NCBI GenBank assembly: GCA_003242315.1
Contig: QGUY01000160.1
Span: forward strand, 1-9,118
Direction of reading: 5' to 3'
Length of the DNA: 9,118 nt
DNA from: Bacteroidota bacterium
GTDB lineage: Bacteria > Bacteroidota > Bacteroidia > Cytophagales > Cyclobacteriaceae
Position 1 is the first letter of the stretch. Each line of letters opens with the position of its first letter. This document shows positions 6,450 to 9,118 of this stretch, one piece after another. The position numbers and the translations under genes were made by a program. The notes beneath the pieces are model-generated. The model did not search any database and was not told where the DNA came from. It saw nothing but the letters and a program-made list of their open reading frames with translations.

Positions 6450-6635
6450 CTAAGCGTACACAAAGCACCGGTTAAGAATCGCCTCATGTTGTTTCCCGAA
6501 GCTGGCGTAACACCACCTTCTGAGTTCGTTTACTTCTTCGGCTATCAGCATCCTGATAGCTTTCCGCAGCTCTTTTTCAAAGAGCCGGGAGTCAAAACTC
6601 ACCTTTGTGAGTACAGTTTTGACGTAGTTCAGCAT
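6450..6635 (-). CDS. Small conserved-looking hypothetical protein (61 aa)
   Basis: The ATG 6635 to TAG 6450 frame encodes a 61-aa charged, probably helical protein with two hydrophobic-plus-charged stretches: YVKTVLTKVSFDSRLFEKEL (about 4-23), then RKAIRMLIAEEVNELRRWCY (about 24-43). It ends in ILNRCFVYA. It resembles short Cytophagales proteins of the form 'LLxYxKTxLxKVSFDxxLFEKELxKAxxxLxxxExxELxxWCxxxF' that I recall from genome annotations, none with a known function. No signal peptide or membrane helix is seen. It is followed on its strand by an intergenic stretch and a strong terminator. The coding sequence is unusually rich in hairpins. The overlapping plus-strand frame has no such resemblance. 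It is divergent from batD by 116 bp; no clear promoter was found for it. Confidence 0.7.
   Translation of the reverse strand: MLNYVKTVLTKVSFDSRLFEKELRKAIRMLIAEEVNELRRWCYASFGKQHEAILNRCFVYA
6541..6623. repeat. Cluster of three consecutive hairpins inside the 61-aa gene
   Basis: Three inverted repeats follow one another. The first is GCTATCAG/CTGATAGC (6541-6548, 6553-6560), an 8-bp stem with a 4-nt loop. The second is GCTCTTT/AAAGAGC (6569-6575, 6579-6585), a 7-bp stem with a 3-nt loop. The third is GTCAAAACT/AGTTTTGAC (6591-6599, 6615-6623), a 9-bp stem enclosing ACTCAC/GTGAGT (6597-6602, 6607-6612). All are exact. They fall over codons 5-32 of the small minus-strand gene, and the RNA would fold on either strand. 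Confidence 0.6.
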
Positions 6636-6707
6636 AGCAGCGATAATTTGATGTAAGATGAAAAAATCAAAAAATGCATTGGACTGTTAATATATAAAAA
6701 ATGTTAA

Positions 6708-6735
6708 TTGGTAAGGTCATTGCGACGTAATTTTG
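6708..6735 (+). promoter_or_regulatory. Bacteroidota-type promoter for batD
   Basis: TAATTTTG at 6728-6735 fits TAnnTTTG exactly, and a TTG at 6708-6710 lies 17 bp upstream as a candidate -33 element. The start codon of batD is at 6752, so transcription would begin roughly 10 nt before it. The short A/T-rich leader without Shine-Dalgarno fits the phylum. Confidence 0.55.
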
Positions 6736-6751
6736 ATCGGATTGAAAAATT

Positions 6752-8206
6752 ATGACATCGGTACATAATATCGGCCGATTTCTGGCGTTTTTGGGGTTTT
6801 TTCTCTTTTCCGGGGCTACTCTGGCCCAGGACGTCGAAATCACGCTCGGACCGGACGAAGTAGCCGAAAACGAGGCGTGGACCATCACGGTTACAGTCAA
6901 AAATGAACGCCTGAGAGACTACGGTGAGTTCCCCGAAATCGAAGGCTTTCGCAAGCGCGGTACGTCGAGTCAATCCTCCACCAGCATTATCAACGGCCAG
7001 ATCTCGTCATCGCAAAGCGTCACGATGACCTACATGCCAATCGCGCAGGGCAGCTATCGGGTTCCTCCTTTTACGATGACGGTCAACGGCCGCCAGATTT
7101 CGTCGCAAGGAAAAACCGTTCGCGTAGGTCCACCGGCGCAAGTGAAGCGTAGCGATCCTTTCCGTGGATTTTTCGACTCCGACCCGTTTGACGATTTCTT
7201 TGGTCGTGAGGAAACGGAATTCATAGACATCGCGGAGGACGCTTTCCTGGCGATGACGACAAGCAAAGATGAAGTGTATGTAGGCGAGGGTTTCAACGCA
7301 ACGCTGTCGTTCTTTGTCGCTGAGGACAACCGGGCGCCGCTGAGCTTTTATGAGTTGGGCAAGCAGCTGTCAGACATTCTGAAAAAAATTCGTCCCGCCA
7401 ACTGCTGGGAAGAAAACTTCAACATTGAAAACATCGAAGGTGAGACTGTTCGCATTCGTGGTAAGTATTACACGCAGTACAAGATCTATCAGGCGACGTT
7501 CTTTCCGCTGACGGCTGATCCCATAACGTTCCCCAGCGTCGGACTTGAAATGATCAAGTATCGTGTGGCAAAGAATCCGACGTTCTTCGGGCGGAACCGC
7601 CAGGAAGACTTCAAGACTTTTTACAGCAAACCCAAATCGGTACGCGTCAAGGAACTTCCGCCGCACCCGTTGCGCGATGTCGTATCGGTAGGCGATTACT
7701 ATCTCGAAGAGCGCATGCCGTCGACCGACCTTGAAACAGGTAAAAGCACGCCTTACGAATTCAGCATTTACGGCGAGGGCAACATCTCGTCCATCCGGCC
7801 GCCGGTTGTAAGTAAGGACGGCAACTTCGAATTTTATGAGCCTAACGTCCGCCAGAACATCAATCGGCAGAATGGCAAGGTCACCGGCTCGAAGTCGTTC
7901 AACTATTTCCTCATCCCGAGGGAACCGGGAACGTACGACTTGGGTCGTTACTTCAGCTGGATATTTTTCAATCCCAAGAAGGGACAGTACGACACACTCC
8001 GGTCCAACCTCACCGCTTATGTTACAGGAGAGAGTCGGAAGAACGAAGTCATTCAGTCGACAGACCAGGGCACTTTCTACGATCGCATCGAGTCCACATC
8101 TAACGAGCTCGTGAAAGTGCGTGAGGACAACTGGCAGAAGCCGGTCTTTAATGTCCTAATTTTGGTCATGTTGGGAGCTTCCGTGTATCTTGTCGCCCGG
8201 AAATAA
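6752..8206 (+). CDS. batD: BatD family exported protein, short form
   Basis: This 484-aa protein has a signal peptide (hydrophobic core about 9-22, likely cut after TLA at 25), a large extracytoplasmic part, and one C-terminal membrane helix, FNVLILVMLGASVYLVARK, as the last 19 residues. The early sequence has the BatD-type beta-sandwich pattern: VEITLGPDEVAENEAWTITV, then EFPEIEGFRKRGTSSQSSTS and QGSYRVPPFTMTVNGR. A Asp/Phe-rich linker (DPFRGFFDSDPFDDFFG) follows, and then a second Ig-like region. BatD is linked to the Bacteroides aerotolerance (bat) operon, where it accompanies VWA-domain BatA/BatB; its exact role is unsettled. No other bat gene is in the window. It ends right after the helix, without the cytoplasmic C-terminal part present in longer BatD proteins, so it may be a paralogue. 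aroC follows after 13 bp. Confidence 0.85.
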   Translation: MTSVHNIGRFLAFLGFFLFSGATLAQDVEITLGPDEVAENEAWTITVTVKNERLRDYGEFPEIEGFRKRGTSSQSSTSIINGQISSSQSVTMTYMPIAQGSYRVPPFTMTVNGRQISSQGKTVRVGPPAQVKRSDPFRGFFDSDPFDDFFGREETEFIDIAEDAFLAMTTSKDEVYVGEGFNATLSFFVAEDNRAPLSFYELGKQLSDILKKIRPANCWEENFNIENIEGETVRIRGKYYTQYKIYQATFFPLTADPITFPSVGLEMIKYRVAKNPTFFGRNRQEDFKTFYSKPKSVRVKELPPHPLRDVVSVGDYYLEERMPSTDLETGKSTPYEFSIYGEGNISSIRPPVVSKDGNFEFYEPNVRQNINRQNGKVTGSKSFNYFLIPREPGTYDLGRYFSWIFFNPKKGQYDTLRSNLTAYVTGESRKNEVIQSTDQGTFYDRIESTSNELVKVREDNWQKPVFNVLILVMLGASVYLVARK

Positions 8207-8219
8207 CCGGGCCGTTCCC

Positions 8220-9118
8220 ATGGGCAACACATTCGGCGAAATTTTCAGGATTACAACATTCGGTGAATCGCACGGTCCGGCCATTGGCGTAGTGATCGAT
8301 GGTTGTCCTGCCGGTCTGACCCTGGATTTGGATTTCATTCGCGGGCAGCTTTCGCGGCGCCGGCCAGGCCAGTCGCGCATTACCACCCAGCGCCGGGAAG
8401 ACGATGATGTTCGCATCCTCAGTGGGGTGTTTGAAGGCACAACCACGGGCACACCCATCGCCATGCTCATCGAAAACCAGGATCAGCGCAGCAAGGATTA
8501 CAGCCATATTGCCGAGTCGTTCCGCCCCTCGCACGCCGACTACACCTACCAGGTGAAGTACGGGATCCGTGATTACCGCGGGGGTGGGCGAAGTTCCGCG
8601 CGGGAAACGGCAGCCCGGGTCGCGGCCGGTGCCGTTGCGCAACTCTACCTGCGGACCCTGGGCGTCTCCATTCACGCTTATGTCTCGCGCGTGGGCGACA
8701 TCGTCGCGCCTCCATACCAAACCCTTGACCTTTCGCGCACAGATGAAAACATGGTCCGATGCCCGCATGAGGAGACTGCTTCTCAGATGATCGAACTGAT
8801 CGACAAGGTGCGTCTCGATCGGGATACCATAGGGGGTGTGGTTACGTGTGTGATTAAAGACACACCCCCCGGGCTGGGTGAGCCGGTCTTTGACAAGCTC
8901 CATGCGCAGCTCGGAAAGGCGATGCTCAGCATTAATGCGGTGAAGGGTTTTGAATATGGCAGCGGCTTTGCGGGTGTAGCGCTACGTGGATCCCAGCACA
9001 ACGACGAGTTTTATAAGGATGGCGACCGCATTCGTACCCGAACCAACCATTCGGGCGGCATTCAGGGAGGCATTTCAAACGGCGAGGACATTTACTTCAA
9101 CGTTGCTTTCAAACCGGT
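8220..9118 (+). CDS. aroC: Chorismate synthase (partial, C-terminus beyond window)
   Basis: The open frame from ATG 8220 continues through the right edge; 299 residues of an expected 355-370 are seen. Chorismate synthase converts EPSP to chorismate with reduced FMN, the last common step to aromatic amino acids and folate. Visible motifs are NTFGEIFRITTFGESHGPAIG (3-23) with the catalytic His18, RRPGQSRITTQRREDD (47-62), RPSHADYTY (102-110) with the second catalytic His105, and YRGGGRSSARETAARVAAGAVA. These are followed by the FMN and substrate region with AMLSINAVKGFEYGSGF and NHSGGIQGGISNGEDI. All family signatures present in this part are intact. It starts 13 bp after the batD stop, so it is probably cotranscribed with batD. 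Confidence 0.97.
   Translation, partial: MGNTFGEIFRITTFGESHGPAIGVVIDGCPAGLTLDLDFIRGQLSRRRPGQSRITTQRREDDDVRILSGVFEGTTTGTPIAMLIENQDQRSKDYSHIAESFRPSHADYTYQVKYGIRDYRGGGRSSARETAARVAAGAVAQLYLRTLGVSIHAYVSRVGDIVAPPYQTLDLSRTDENMVRCPHEETASQMIELIDKVRLDRDTIGGVVTCVIKDTPPGLGEPVFDKLHAQLGKAMLSINAVKGFEYGSGFAGVALRGSQHNDEFYKDGDRIRTRTNHSGGIQGGISNGEDIYFNVAFKP

Noticed and set aside
6432..6656. 74-codon plus-strand open frame opposite the small gene
   Set aside because: It has no recognisable pattern; the minus-strand 61-aa product fits a protein type I recall and has a terminator downstream.
6658..6690. 10-codon plus-strand ORF upstream of batD
   Set aside because: It is A-rich, lies upstream of the better batD promoter, and shows no leader-peptide features such as repeated amino-acid codons.
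8166..8903. 245-codon minus-strand open frame
   Set aside because: It is fully antisense to aroC, whose plus-strand product carries every expected family motif. The frame is a codon-bias shadow with no recognisable domain.

Overview
The window looks like an ordinary chromosomal stretch from a member of the Bacteroidota, most likely a Cytophagales-type organism. The reasons are the gene set (a BatD-family protein, a TM2 plus DUF2752 pair, and RuvB beginning with the 'EEYLNPE' N-terminus I associate with this phylum), the near absence of Shine-Dalgarno sequences before the starts, and two matches to the Bacteroidota -7 promoter element TAnnTTTG just upstream of genes. Base composition is roughly half G+C by eye. 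I see no transposase, phage gene, CRISPR array, tRNA or rRNA. This assignment is inferred from family resemblance; no database was searched.

Layout. (1) Positions 1-2538, minus strand: apbE (FAD:protein FMN transferase) is translationally coupled through an ATGA overlap to a ZIP-type metal transporter with a very histidine-rich loop. After 131 bp, which carry a copy of a widely dispersed 17-bp repeat, comes the 5' part of a multi-spanning membrane protein that runs off the left edge. (2) Positions 2605-5652, plus strand, divergent from apbE: ruvB (Holliday-junction branch migration) and queG (last step of queuosine synthesis) lie 9 bp apart. A fatty-acid hydroxylase/sterol desaturase family membrane enzyme follows after a 96-bp gap. 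(3) Positions 5657-6635, minus strand, convergent with region 2 and only 4 bp away: a 61-aa charged small protein, then a strong intrinsic-terminator-like hairpin, then a DUF2752 membrane protein and a TM2-domain membrane protein. (4) Positions 6752-9118, plus strand: a short BatD-family exported protein followed after 13 bp by aroC (chorismate synthase), cut by the right edge.

Most of the content is housekeeping: DNA repair, tRNA modification, aromatic amino-acid synthesis and flavin attachment. The part least explained by known families is 6303-6751. There a small gene carries three consecutive near-perfect hairpins inside its coding sequence, a further inverted repeat lies downstream, and a terminator sits on top of the 5' end of the DUF2752 gene. 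This could be a structured leader or attenuator, or only a small gene with its terminator. No stretch longer than 300 bases is without a gene if the 61-aa gene is accepted.
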